Positions 9,039 to 18,100 of a stretch of 43,586 bases of DNA are shown here, in pieces (position 1 is the first letter of the stretch; the number at the start of each line of letters is the position of its first letter). The stretch is taken from assembly GCA_022841745.1 (NCBI GenBank), contig JALHQW010000062.1, forward strand, positions 1-43,586, given 5' to 3'. Source of the DNA: Saprospiraceae bacterium (GTDB lineage: Bacteria > Bacteroidota > Bacteroidia > Chitinophagales > Saprospiraceae). A model generated the notes under the pieces. It saw only the letters and a program-made list of their open reading frames with translations. It did not search any database and was not told the DNA's origin. A program made the translations under genes and the position numbers.

Positions 9039-10162
9039 GCACCTACAATTCTCCTGCCCACCACAGGATAGCTGCATTCCCGCACTATCTTTTTCCTGAT
9101 TTCATTTTTCTCATATCGCTGGTAATCCGCCATCATTTTCAGCATTGCAGCAGTTAGCAAGGCTTCATCTCCGATGGGGACCAAGACGCCTGTTTTAGGT
9201 GTTACCCATTCCTCCAACCCTTGTATGTTGGAAGAAATGACCGGCAATCCCGTTGCCATAGCTTCAAGAATCACACATGGCAAACCTTCCCGGTTGCTGA
9301 AAAGCACGAAGGCATGGCTTGCTTGCATTTCATTTCTCACCACCTCGGCTGACTGAATGCCAAGAATACGGAGCTTATCCTCCAATCCCAATGATTTTGC
9401 CATTTGCTCGACTTGGGCCGTACCCTCATCGCCTCCAATTATGGTAATGGTAAAATTTGGTTCTTGCATAGCGACTTGGAAGGTGGCCCGTAGCAGGCCA
9501 GCTATGTTTTTATGCTCCTCATCAAGGCTTGAAACATGTATAAATCGAAATGGGCTGGTTTGCAAATTGGAACCAATCGTGAAAAAATCAGTATCCACAA
9601 CATTTGGATTAACCAAATAATCACCCTCCCAGCCTATTTGAATCATTTTATCCGCCATAGCTTTTGTTACGGCAAATACCCCACTTGAACGCCGAACAAG
9701 CAATTTGCCAAGCCATTTATTGAACCAACCAATAGGTGGAACAACCATACTAAAGCCACTCCAATGTTCTGAAATGAAAAGCGGTATTTTATGTTTTAGG
9801 TGGAGATACAATATAGCCAATCCTGCTATTGAAACGATGTGCAAATGGAGTACATTTGGAGTAAAGCCTTTTTGGATTACCCAATGCATTGCCTTAAAAT
9901 ACCCCCTAATCATATTGAACCACCCAAATAATGAGTTACTGTTTGGATAATAAACCAACACTTCTTGAAACCCTTTATTATTGACCGTATCTTCGATAAT
10001 AAAATTATTGCGAGCGTGGGGCATAGCATGTACTACCACCAAATCGCAATAAGGTGCAACTGCTTCGGCGTCTCTTTTTGTGAAAATACCCAATACGGGG
10101 TGGTTGGGTCGAGGCCACCAAGTTGCCAGCCAAATGACCTTAATATTTGGCTTTGTATTCAT
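8999..10162 (-). CDS. Glycosyltransferase family 4
   Basis: 387 residues from an ATG at 10162. The GT-B N-domain starts IKVIWLATWWPRPNHPVLGIFTKRDAEAV. The linker region has FISEHWSGF and GVFAVTKAMADKM, and the C-domain shows FIHVSSLDEEHKNIAGLL, ITIIGGDEG and the donor-site motif SNREGLPCVILEAMATGLPVI. Its start overlaps the end of the upstream C5-epimerase-like gene by four bases (ATGA), so the two minus-strand genes are coupled. Its 3' end overlaps the deacetylase on the plus strand by 40 bases. It probably contributes one glycosidic linkage of the polymer. Confidence 0.88.
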   Translation of the reverse strand: MNTKPNIKVIWLATWWPRPNHPVLGIFTKRDAEAVAPYCDLVVVHAMPHARNNFIIEDTVNNKGFQEVLVYYPNSNSLFGWFNMIRGYFKAMHWVIQKGFTPNVLHLHIVSIAGLAILYLHLKHKIPLFISEHWSGFSMVVPPIGWFNKWLGKLLVRRSSGVFAVTKAMADKMIQIGWEGDYLVNPNVVDTDFFTIGSNLQTSPFRFIHVSSLDEEHKNIAGLLRATFQVAMQEPNFTITIIGGDEGTAQVEQMAKSLGLEDKLRILGIQSAEVVRNEMQASHAFVLFSNREGLPCVILEAMATGLPVISSNIQGLEEWVTPKTGVLVPIGDEALLTAAMLKMMADYQRYEKNEIRKKIVRECSYPVVGRRIVGAYEEALAKAKKRS

Positions 10163-11187
10163 GGTAGCTTTGTTTTTAATGGTAATCGACCCTTATAATC
10201 AAAAATATGATAAAAGGAAAAAAAGCCTTCCCAATTAGTGTACCCATTAAACCTTTCAGCAAGTTTTAAATATGCAAATTTTCCAGAGAGATGGTAAAGG
10301 TGGAGAAATAAGAATACAAACAATCCTTGGTATTCAATATTGCTAAATGCAGCCCGATCATACGAATAGCGAGTATATGGCCCTACTAAATATTGCGGCA
10401 GGCGTTTGAATAGCGTTTCCTCACAAGCGGATAAAACCTTAGCAATTTCAGGGTTATCGCCCATCTTAAGCTGAAACTCATAAAGCCCAATGAGGCAAAA
10501 TAAAAGGCCATTCAATACTTGTTTGATTTTCTCTGTGGGGTATTCTTGTATCCATGTACCTCCATCGGGAAGTTGTTCAAAGAAACCACCTGCCGCTTCC
10601 GGCATTACCAAAGAATTGCAAAGATGCTGTGCAATATTCCGATATGACTCATTGCTGGTAAGGTCAAATGCTCGAATGAAAGCCGACATAGCAACGGCAT
10701 GCGCAAGGCCCGAATGCCAAGGTGCCACTAATCCAAAATTGGGTACCGATTGGTGGTAGGGAAGCCAATAGCACCCATTTTCATGCTTGCCTGTCTTTAT
10801 CAAAAAATCCAATGAGGCGATGAATTTTTCCTTACTTTCCTCGTCGGCAGTTTTTACATAATTGTTCCAACAAACCAAGGCGTAGTAGCTGACCATTAAG
10901 GGGTTATGCGCCGTGGGCCTTGCATGCTCCCATCCTATTGGGATACCTGAATCATCAAACACCATTAGTTTCTCCAATTCTCTTGGTTGCTGGATGAAAG
11001 AATAAGCGAAATAGCCCTCCTTGTAGTAACCTTCCGTATTGCCTTCACTCTGCCACCTCTTAACCTGAGATTTGGTTGCCTCCTTCATTTTTTCAAGAAG
11101 GCCCAATTGGTCAAGAAGCCAACTGCCATGCGCACTGATTTTCAAGATGACGGTATTTTTGTAGTATTGCGGTGATTTCTGTGGCAT
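10159..11187 (-). CDS. D-glucuronyl C5-epimerase-like protein
   Basis: 342 residues from the ATG at 11187; a TTG at 11223 would add 12 residues but cross into the divergent gene. The C-terminal half carries the GLCE_C-type pattern: YWLPYHQSVPNFGLVAPW, GLAHAVAMSAFIRAF, PDGGTWIQEYP, QVLNGLLFCLIGLYEF and YSYDRAAFSNIEYQGLF. The fold is an alpha/alpha toroid. In animals the related domain epimerises glucuronate to iduronate in heparan; the bacterial relatives are mostly uncharacterised. There is no signal peptide in the chosen model, so action on a cytoplasmic lipid-linked or nascent chain is possible. It is co-directional and coupled with the GT4 after it. A uronic acid in the polymer is inference. 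Confidence 0.75.
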   Translation of the reverse strand: MPQKSPQYYKNTVILKISAHGSWLLDQLGLLEKMKEATKSQVKRWQSEGNTEGYYKEGYFAYSFIQQPRELEKLMVFDDSGIPIGWEHARPTAHNPLMVSYYALVCWNNYVKTADEESKEKFIASLDFLIKTGKHENGCYWLPYHQSVPNFGLVAPWHSGLAHAVAMSAFIRAFDLTSNESYRNIAQHLCNSLVMPEAAGGFFEQLPDGGTWIQEYPTEKIKQVLNGLLFCLIGLYEFQLKMGDNPEIAKVLSACEETLFKRLPQYLVGPYTRYSYDRAAFSNIEYQGLFVFLFLHLYHLSGKFAYLKLAERFNGYTNWEGFFSFYHIFDYKGRLPLKTKLP

Positions 11188-11229
11188 GATGAGTTTATCG
11201 TCTTGCAACGCTTTGATTTTCAATATTTA

Positions 11230-12069
11230 ATGAGCAACCAAGCAGCAAACGTTCAATTCGAAATAAAGCCCAAAAATAGCTTTTCAGTGGGTATTGCCGA
11301 GCTTTGGCAATACCGAAACCTATTTTTTCATTTTGTGCAAAGGGATGTAAAAGTCCGGTATCGTCATGCAGCGCTAGGATTCCTTTGGGCCATATTACAA
11401 CCAGTGCTGTTGACCGTCGTTTTCACCTTAATTTTTAAACGTGGTTTTTCCATTTCAGATGAAGTTTTTCCCTACCCTTTTTTCGCCTTCAATGGGCTAA
11501 TCATTTGGTTATTGTTTGCGAGTGGCGTCAACGGTTCAGCTAATAGTCTTGTTCGGCACTCAACCATGTTGAACAAGATTTATTTCCCTCGGATGGTTCT
11601 GCCATTGGCAGCCATCGCAACTGGGCTGTTCGATTTTATGCTTAGTTGGGTCGCCATGATTGCTTTGGCCTTCTATTTTGAACTTCCAATTGAACCATTG
11701 AAAATTCTGCTGCTTTCTGTGCTTTCCCTTTTGCTGGCAATATTGGCCACGCTTAGCATCGGTCTCGTACTTTCTGCTTTGAATGCCAAGTACCGAGACT
11801 TCCAATACGTGTTACCTTTTGTCCTGCAATTGCTGTTCTTTTCAAGCCCTGTGTTTTACGACCATCGCCATTTTGAAGGAGAAAGTATTTACAATTTATT
11901 GAAATTCAATCCTTTAGCTGGAGCCCTACATGTGTCGAGAACGGCTTGGACCACCGGACTGATAGATTGGGAAATGGTGTCCTGTAGTGCCTTTACCGCA
12001 TTAATTTTGGCGATGCTGGGCGTTTATATTTTCCGAAAAATGGAGGCCTATTTTGGAGACTTGGCTTAA
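11230..12069 (+). CDS. wzm: ABC-2 type polysaccharide export permease (Wzm-like)
   Basis: 279 residues from the ATG at 11230 (a TTG at 11203 would overlap the divergent epimerase gene). The cytoplasmic N-terminus with LWQYRNLFFHFVQRDVKVRY and the following GFLWAILQPVLLTVVFTLIF is the hallmark of Wzm/TagG/RfbD permeases. About six transmembrane segments can be traced, including ILLLSVLSLLLAILATLSIGL and the last one near residues 250-268, followed by KMEAYFGDLA. It forms the channel that passes lipid-linked O-polysaccharide across the inner membrane together with the ATPase encoded 15 bases downstream. Confidence 0.92.
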   Translation: MSNQAANVQFEIKPKNSFSVGIAELWQYRNLFFHFVQRDVKVRYRHAALGFLWAILQPVLLTVVFTLIFKRGFSISDEVFPYPFFAFNGLIIWLLFASGVNGSANSLVRHSTMLNKIYFPRMVLPLAAIATGLFDFMLSWVAMIALAFYFELPIEPLKILLLSVLSLLLAILATLSIGLVLSALNAKYRDFQYVLPFVLQLLFFSSPVFYDHRHFEGESIYNLLKFNPLAGALHVSRTAWTTGLIDWEMVSCSAFTALILAMLGVYIFRKMEAYFGDLA

Positions 12070-12084
12070 AATACAACGCTATTT

Positions 12085-13344
12085 GTGAAACCAGCACTCG
12101 AAATACACGGAATTTGGAAGCAGTACCCATTAGGTAAGGGCCATAACTACTATCCAAGTCTGCGTGACTCAATGGTCAACTTCTTCAATCAGTCATTCCG
12201 GCAGCCTGGTAAAATTGATTTTTGGGCCTTGCAGGATGTCAACTTTGAGGTATATCCCGGTGAAACGGTCGGCATTATTGGCCGGAACGGTGCCGGAAAA
12301 ACGACGCTTCTGAAAATACTGAGTCGCATTTCGCCGCCGACAAAGGGAAGCATCAAGGTTCGGGGCAGGCTTTCAAGCCTTTTGGAGGTGGGTACAGGTT
12401 TTCATCCTGAATTGACGGGCCGAGAAAACGTTTATTTGAATGGTGCCATCCTCGGACTGACCAAAGCAGAAATTGCACGGCATTTTGATGAAATAGTCGC
12501 ATTTAGCGGGGTTGAGCCGTTCATAGATAGCACCTTGAAGCATCTGTCTACAGGCATGCAACTACGGTTAGCCTTCGCAGTGGCGGCACATCTTAGCCCT
12601 GAACTTTTGCTGATTGACGAGGTTTTGGCCGTGGGAGATGCAGAATTTCAAAAAAAATGCCTCCAAAAAATGGATGAGGTATCAAAAAGTGGCAAAACCA
12701 TCCTTTTCATTAGCCACAACCTTCAAGCAGTCCGGGAACTTTGTCAAAGGGGCATCGTGCTTGACCAAGGCAAGGTAATGTTTGATGGGCTATCAGATGA
12801 TGCCGTCAATTTCTATGAAAAGGAACTAACGGGGGCACTTGGTGCTGTATGGGTGAACGACCTTGATTTGCCAGGTTCAAAAGTTTTTCTTCAAAAAATA
12901 GAAATTACCAATGTAGAAGGCAATTTGTCCTCAACTTATGTCAACAGTCAAGTCGTTCAGCTACATTTCCACGTGAAAGCCAACCAAGAAATTAGTGAGT
13001 TCTCGATTGGATATGATTTGATGAAGGACGGAGTCACTGTATTCCGCACCCGCCAGTTGGATGCCCATGGTTACGACCAATTGAAGGAGGGTGAATACGT
13101 GAAATTTACCTGTGAAATCCCAGGTTGGTTACTCAATGAAGGACTATACACAATAAGACCCGATGTGGCCATTTTCTTTAAAGAACGGCTATCAAGCGCT
13201 CATTACGATTTAGAATTGGCCTTTCAAATCCTCCACGACCCTTCTCGAAGTCCCTATCATCAACGCCTGAATGGCCAGAACCAACCAGGTGTGGTATTCC
13301 CAAGCTTAAATTGGCGTCACCAAATATTGAGCACTAATAAATGA
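12085..13344 (+). CDS. wzt: Polysaccharide ABC transporter ATP-binding protein with C-terminal substrate domain (Wzt-like), GTG start
   Basis: 419 residues. The ATPase domain has Walker A GRNGAGKT at residues 66-73, the signature LSTGMQ at 154-159, Walker B LLLIDEV at 174-180 and the H-loop FISHNL. The sequence continues about 150 residues past the ATPase, from roughly residue 265, with a beta-rich tail (VFLQKIEITNVEGN, VQLHFHVKANQ, CEIPGWLLNEGLYTI) matching the Wzt carbohydrate-binding domain that in some systems recognises a modified chain end. GTG at 12085 is the start because no ATG precedes the conserved first strand. It overlaps the following GT2 gene by ATGA. Confidence 0.92.
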   Translation: MKPALEIHGIWKQYPLGKGHNYYPSLRDSMVNFFNQSFRQPGKIDFWALQDVNFEVYPGETVGIIGRNGAGKTTLLKILSRISPPTKGSIKVRGRLSSLLEVGTGFHPELTGRENVYLNGAILGLTKAEIARHFDEIVAFSGVEPFIDSTLKHLSTGMQLRLAFAVAAHLSPELLLIDEVLAVGDAEFQKKCLQKMDEVSKSGKTILFISHNLQAVRELCQRGIVLDQGKVMFDGLSDDAVNFYEKELTGALGAVWVNDLDLPGSKVFLQKIEITNVEGNLSSTYVNSQVVQLHFHVKANQEISEFSIGYDLMKDGVTVFRTRQLDAHGYDQLKEGEYVKFTCEIPGWLLNEGLYTIRPDVAIFFKERLSSAHYDLELAFQILHDPSRSPYHQRLNGQNQPGVVFPSLNWRHQILSTNK

Positions 13345-14306
13345 AGAATGAACTGCCGAGGATATCCATTATTACGCCTAACCTGAACCAAGGAAGGTTT
13401 CTGGCACAGGCGATTGAATCCGTCATTGCGCAGCAATATCCCAATTATGAGCATTTTGTCATTGATGGGGGTAGCACAGACGAGTCGTTGGAGGTGATTA
13501 AAAAATATGAGTCGCAATTGACTGGTTGGGTTAGCGAACTGGACAAAGGCCAAAGCGATGCCATCAATAAAGGGATTAAAATGGCCACTGGGGAAATCGT
13601 TACCTGGCTAAATGCCGATGATTTCTTTGCACCAAATGTATTTTATGCGGTTGCCAATGCTTTTGAAGACCATGATGCCATGATAATTTCTGGGTTTTAT
13701 GAGTCCTTTTCAGACAAGGGGGAAAGATACCGTGACCTTCGAATGATTAAGTACAGTGGACTGGAAGAAACTATTTTCTTCGGCATGATCAGCACACCGG
13801 CCATGTTTTACCGAAGGGATATTTACGAGAAATTGGGTTATTACAATACAAGTCTTCATTATTTTTTCGACCTTGATTTTTATTATCGCTTCCTATTGGA
13901 AATAGGTATGAAGCATTTAAAGCTCATTGATGCTAATATTACCATTTTCAGGCTTCATGAAAACTCAAAGACAGTCAGTTTGAAAGATGGATTTCGCACC
14001 GAATCGTATCATTTACACAAAACAATGCTGACTTCAATGAAACCACCGCTATCAGTTCCTGACTTTTTGGAATTACCACACCGTAAACTGGACTTGCCAG
14101 TAAGCTGGAAGACCGACCAACTAGATCATGTTAAAATGTTAGCCTATTTTGGTGAAAAAACTTTGGAGCGCATGCACAGGGATTTTTCGATTATTCAATT
14201 TTTTAAAGTCTATTTTTGGTCATTTAAGCAAAAGCCGTTTGGGAGGCAATGGCGTTTTTACTTGCTACCTTTGCGGAAAATTGGCTGGATAATTAAAGGA
14301 ATATAA
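13341..14306 (+). CDS. Glycosyltransferase family 2
   Basis: 321 residues, GT-A fold. The N-terminal signature ISIITPNLNQGRFLAQAIESV is followed by HFVIDGGSTDES, DKGQSDAINKGI and the metal/nucleotide motif WLNADD, which stands in for DXD. No transmembrane segments are evident; a basic C-terminus could touch the membrane. The ATG overlaps the wzt stop codon (ATGA), so it is coupled to the exporter. It probably transfers a sugar to the growing or terminal polysaccharide; specificity unknown. Confidence 0.88.
   Translation: MKNELPRISIITPNLNQGRFLAQAIESVIAQQYPNYEHFVIDGGSTDESLEVIKKYESQLTGWVSELDKGQSDAINKGIKMATGEIVTWLNADDFFAPNVFYAVANAFEDHDAMIISGFYESFSDKGERYRDLRMIKYSGLEETIFFGMISTPAMFYRRDIYEKLGYYNTSLHYFFDLDFYYRFLLEIGMKHLKLIDANITIFRLHENSKTVSLKDGFRTESYHLHKTMLTSMKPPLSVPDFLELPHRKLDLPVSWKTDQLDHVKMLAYFGEKTLERMHRDFSIIQFFKVYFWSFKQKPFGRQWRFYLLPLRKIGWIIKGI
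14266..14273 (+). promoter_or_regulatory. Possible -7 box (TACCTTTG) for the methyltransferase
   Basis: TACCTTTG fits the Bacteroidota -7 element TAnnTTTG and lies 49 bases before the methyltransferase ATG, inside the end of the GT2 gene. A TTTG at 14238-14241 could serve as the -33 element, though the spacing is slightly long. It could be a chance match within coding sequence. Confidence 0.3.
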
Positions 14307-14322
14307 AATCACCCTCCACATT

Positions 14323-15132
14323 ATGGCAAATTCAGAAGAAGTCAGGGCACATTATGAATTCGAAAAAACGCTTGCGTCCAAGTTAAAACAGGCATCCAAA
14401 ACTGAAAGGGGAAAGCTTTATGCAGCGCTTTATGATGAACTTTTTCAAAGAATTCCAAATTTGAAAAAACATGCGAGCAGCAAAGAATCTATCCGCTATG
14501 CCAAAGCGCAGCTCAAGTTTTTAAAAAGTTATTTGACCAAAGACACTATTTTGCTAGAAATAGGCCCTGGCAATTGCTCGCTTGCTGTTGAGGCTTCAAA
14601 AATTGTCTCCAAGGTGGTGCTTATTGATGTGTCAAAAGAGATTACGGGCGACACCAAATTGCCAGAAAACTGCAAATTGACTTTATCGGATGGCAGTAGC
14701 ATCCCTGTACCACCTGAATACGTCAACGTCGTTTTTAGCAACCAAGTCATGGAGCATCTTCATCCTGAAGATGCCTTGGTACAGCTTCAAAATATTTGGA
14801 ATGCACTAATACCGGGAGGCGTTTATTTATGTGTGACACCAAATAGGCTAAGTGGCCCATATGATATTTCAAGAGGCTTTGATGAAATAGCTACCTGTTT
14901 CCATTTGAAGGAATATTTAAATAGTGAGTTAGCCAATCTATTTAAAAATGCCGGCTTTCGCAAAATACGGGCAAGGGTTGGCGCTAAAGGTTACTATTTA
15001 CACGTGCCGATTTTTTTTATTTCGATCATCGAAAAATCACTGGCAGTATTTCCTTTTAAGGTTCGACAAAGGTTAGCAGGTGCTATACCATTCAAATGGT
15101 TGCTTGGGATTAAATTAATTGCATTCAAGTAA
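14323..15132 (+). CDS. Class I SAM-dependent methyltransferase
   Basis: 269 residues. The SAM-binding glycine motif ILLEIGPGNCSLAVEAS lies near residues 77-93, with the acidic VVLIDVS after strand 2 and the late class I motif VVFSNQVMEHLHPEDAL, followed by PGGVYLCVTPNR. It lies 16 bases after the GT2 gene and is the last plus-strand gene of the polysaccharide locus, five bases short of the convergent large peptidase gene. Methylation of a polysaccharide sugar is the likely role. Because it sits next to wzt, chain-end methylation that the Wzt C-terminal domain could read is an attractive but unproven idea. Confidence 0.85.
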   Translation: MANSEEVRAHYEFEKTLASKLKQASKTERGKLYAALYDELFQRIPNLKKHASSKESIRYAKAQLKFLKSYLTKDTILLEIGPGNCSLAVEASKIVSKVVLIDVSKEITGDTKLPENCKLTLSDGSSIPVPPEYVNVVFSNQVMEHLHPEDALVQLQNIWNALIPGGVYLCVTPNRLSGPYDISRGFDEIATCFHLKEYLNSELANLFKNAGFRKIRARVGAKGYYLHVPIFFISIIEKSLAVFPFKVRQRLAGAIPFKWLLGIKLIAFK

Positions 15133-15137
15133 TGAGC

Positions 15138-18100
15138 CTATCTTAGAAGCACCATTTTACCAAAGCCTTTATTGAAAAACTTGTCAGCACTTGTGTTAAA
15201 ACCATCCCAGTCCTTACCAGCGGCATCTTGCACGGAAATCCTATAAAGGTAAACGCCGTTAGCAAGCCTGTCGCCATACTCGTCAGTGCCATCCCAAGCG
15301 TAATCAGTTTGGTGGGTGCCAACTTTAAGTGGCCCAAGCACGTCCTGTGTCAGTTCCTTCACAATTTGTCCGGCTATGGTCATTATTTGAACCTTATAAT
15401 TTGCTGGAGGCTCAGCACCTGTCATGGTATATACGAACCGAGTAGAAGTAGTGAAGGGGTTCGGGTAGTTCAAGAAATTTGAAATAGAGGACTTTGTGAT
15501 GATCTTAAACCGAGTCTTGTAGGCATACTGCCCTGATTGATTATTACTAGCATCCCTCGCCTGTACTATAAGCTGATACTCACCATCTTCGGTAAAGAAA
15601 GGCCTAAATTCAATAGATGCCTTATTATTTGTACCATTTTCAGCAGGATTGAATACCAAGTTAGGGTCGTCAAAATAAATCCGTTGCTGCGTTTTTTGGC
15701 TATCAGGTAAAGTAACAAACAACCTAATAAGGCTAGTATCATTTAACAGCAGAAACGGGTTTTCGTCTTTTAAATTTATTTTAATAAGCGGTTTGGAAGA
15801 AACGAGGTCACCGTCCAGTATATGAATGCCATCAAATGTCACATTCAGCAGAGGGTTCCTTTTATCATTCTCTATTTTGAAGTTGGTATTCAAAATATTA
15901 TTGGTTCTGTTGTATTCCGCCTGTTCATTGCCAGGGTTTAGTTCCAGCATTAGCGAATAATTTCCCGAAAAATCCTTTGTTTCAAGGTCAAGATAGGTCA
16001 TCAACGAATCATGGGCCGTCATTTTGTTCTCCCGTTTGAAGACTATTGAATCCAGGTTGGAAGAACTCCTAACTGTGTATTTTACCAACAAACTATCACC
16101 ACCTATATCGGATAGGTTCTCGATCCTGCATGAAAATTTCAATGGTTCTCCTGCTTCTATGGTTTCACCATTAAAAGAGTAGCCTAAACTTGGATTTACT
16201 GCGAAATCTGGCACTCCTTCGTACAAGATTCGCCAATAATCCATTTGTGGGGATGTACGTTCAATCGAGTCCGCTACATTAAACCGCAGCCGCAAATAAG
16301 GGTAATCCGTAGCACTGACGGTTGCTAAATCAAACTCTCCTGGTGATAAATTGGAAATCAACACTGTATCCGCTAATGAAATGGGATTAAACGCCAATAA
16401 ATCCAATGAAATAGAATCAGTATCAGTGTAGGTAGAAGGCATTATTTCCCATTTAAGGTTGCTCCAGTTTTGTGCAGGTCCTATTGTTGGCGAAACCATA
16501 GAACCACTGTCCCAATTCCCAGGAATGGAAATGTTCACCCTCAATACTTCCTTCAAGCTATCGGCAAGTACTTCCTTAATTGGCCCGACGTCTTTTTTAT
16601 AGGCAAAAACATAGGGTAATGACCCAGTAGTTAAAGTATTTCTAATCTCAGTTGCGCCTTGCTCTTCGAGTAATTGAAATATATCTGTGCCTAGTATGGG
16701 TTGATCACTTTCCCATGTTTCCGGCATGTAACTGCTCGAAAGATTACCCTGGACCGTATGCAGTAATACATAATTATTGCTCGGTATAATATCCTTTAAA
16801 AAAGTTATCAATTGTTGTCGCCCCTGCTTGGTTTTGGTGTCAAAAATAAAAGATGGAACACTCCATGTCAAGTTGCCTGGATTTGGAGGAAGGGAATAGG
16901 AATAAGGTGGGCCGTTCAACCATTCATTTGCACTAATAGAATCAAACACAATTACATAAATTCCACTTTCTATGGTACTCCAAAAACGCCCTTTAAATGC
17001 ATTATTGAATTGAAGGTTTATTAGGTCAACAGTATTAACGGCATTCCGCAAAAAAACATCTTTAAAATTGTCAACAAACTTCAAGTTATCGTGCGTCTTC
17101 AACTCTATGTCAATAAACTCATTTTTCTTCCATTGATAAAAATGCGATTGGTTCCAGCCACCTGTGGAGGTATTTAGAAAAACGAAGGAACTGTTGTCCC
17201 ACACGTAACCGTCAAGCGGCGATATGCTATCTGGGCTGATCCTCCAATAGTAAACCATTTCATGTTGTAAATTGGTAGTTGGTTTCCACTTTAATACCCC
17301 TCCTCCTTGCGTGATTTTATGCTCTATCAATAAAGGGCTATTGAAATTTGTTGTGGTGTCCATCTGGAAAACATACATCCGCTCAGGCGTCAACGGCTCC
17401 GAGGTAGAGGCAATCAGTTCGACATCTGGGTTGCCAACTATGGCAAAGTCGGTTGGGTAAACGCATTCTACGCCATTGTCTGAAATATAGAAGGTATGTC
17501 CAAGGGTTCCTCCACTGAACAATTCGTTGTTTTGCTCGGCCTGTGGCATTGGGAGTTCTGCTATCCTGTTCCCATCATCAACCGTCACCAACAGTTTGTT
17601 GAAACCATGTGCCAGTTTGCCAAGCATGGGGACTGAAACCACGTATTCTAAACGATTGAAAGGGGCTGCAACCAATTCTTCGCTAACCAAAATCAAACTA
17701 CCATCTGGCAGCTCTCGGTTGACCTTGATTAATAAGGAGTCTGCAACCGCCTTCCCAAGGTTAACTAATTCAAACTTGGCTTCAAAATTTGCCATTTGGG
17801 TATTCAAACGGTCAGGAGTTATACTGAATGTCGAGCCATCTACAAGGTAATCAGGCCCAGGAGCTGCGCCAAATGTGAGTGAAGGGTCACCATGCAGATT
17901 GAACTGCTGTCGGATTAAATTTAAACCGAAGTCAACAGTATTTGAGCCTAATATAACGGACTGCATGGCATCACCAACCCCTTTCCCGTAATGACTCCCA
18001 CCAAGGGCTTGGTATAATTTTGACGCAAAATTGTTAAGTGACCCGATGTACCCTTGACCCGATGTTGCAGCGAAAGCAATAGCAGCTTTGTCTTCAAAAA

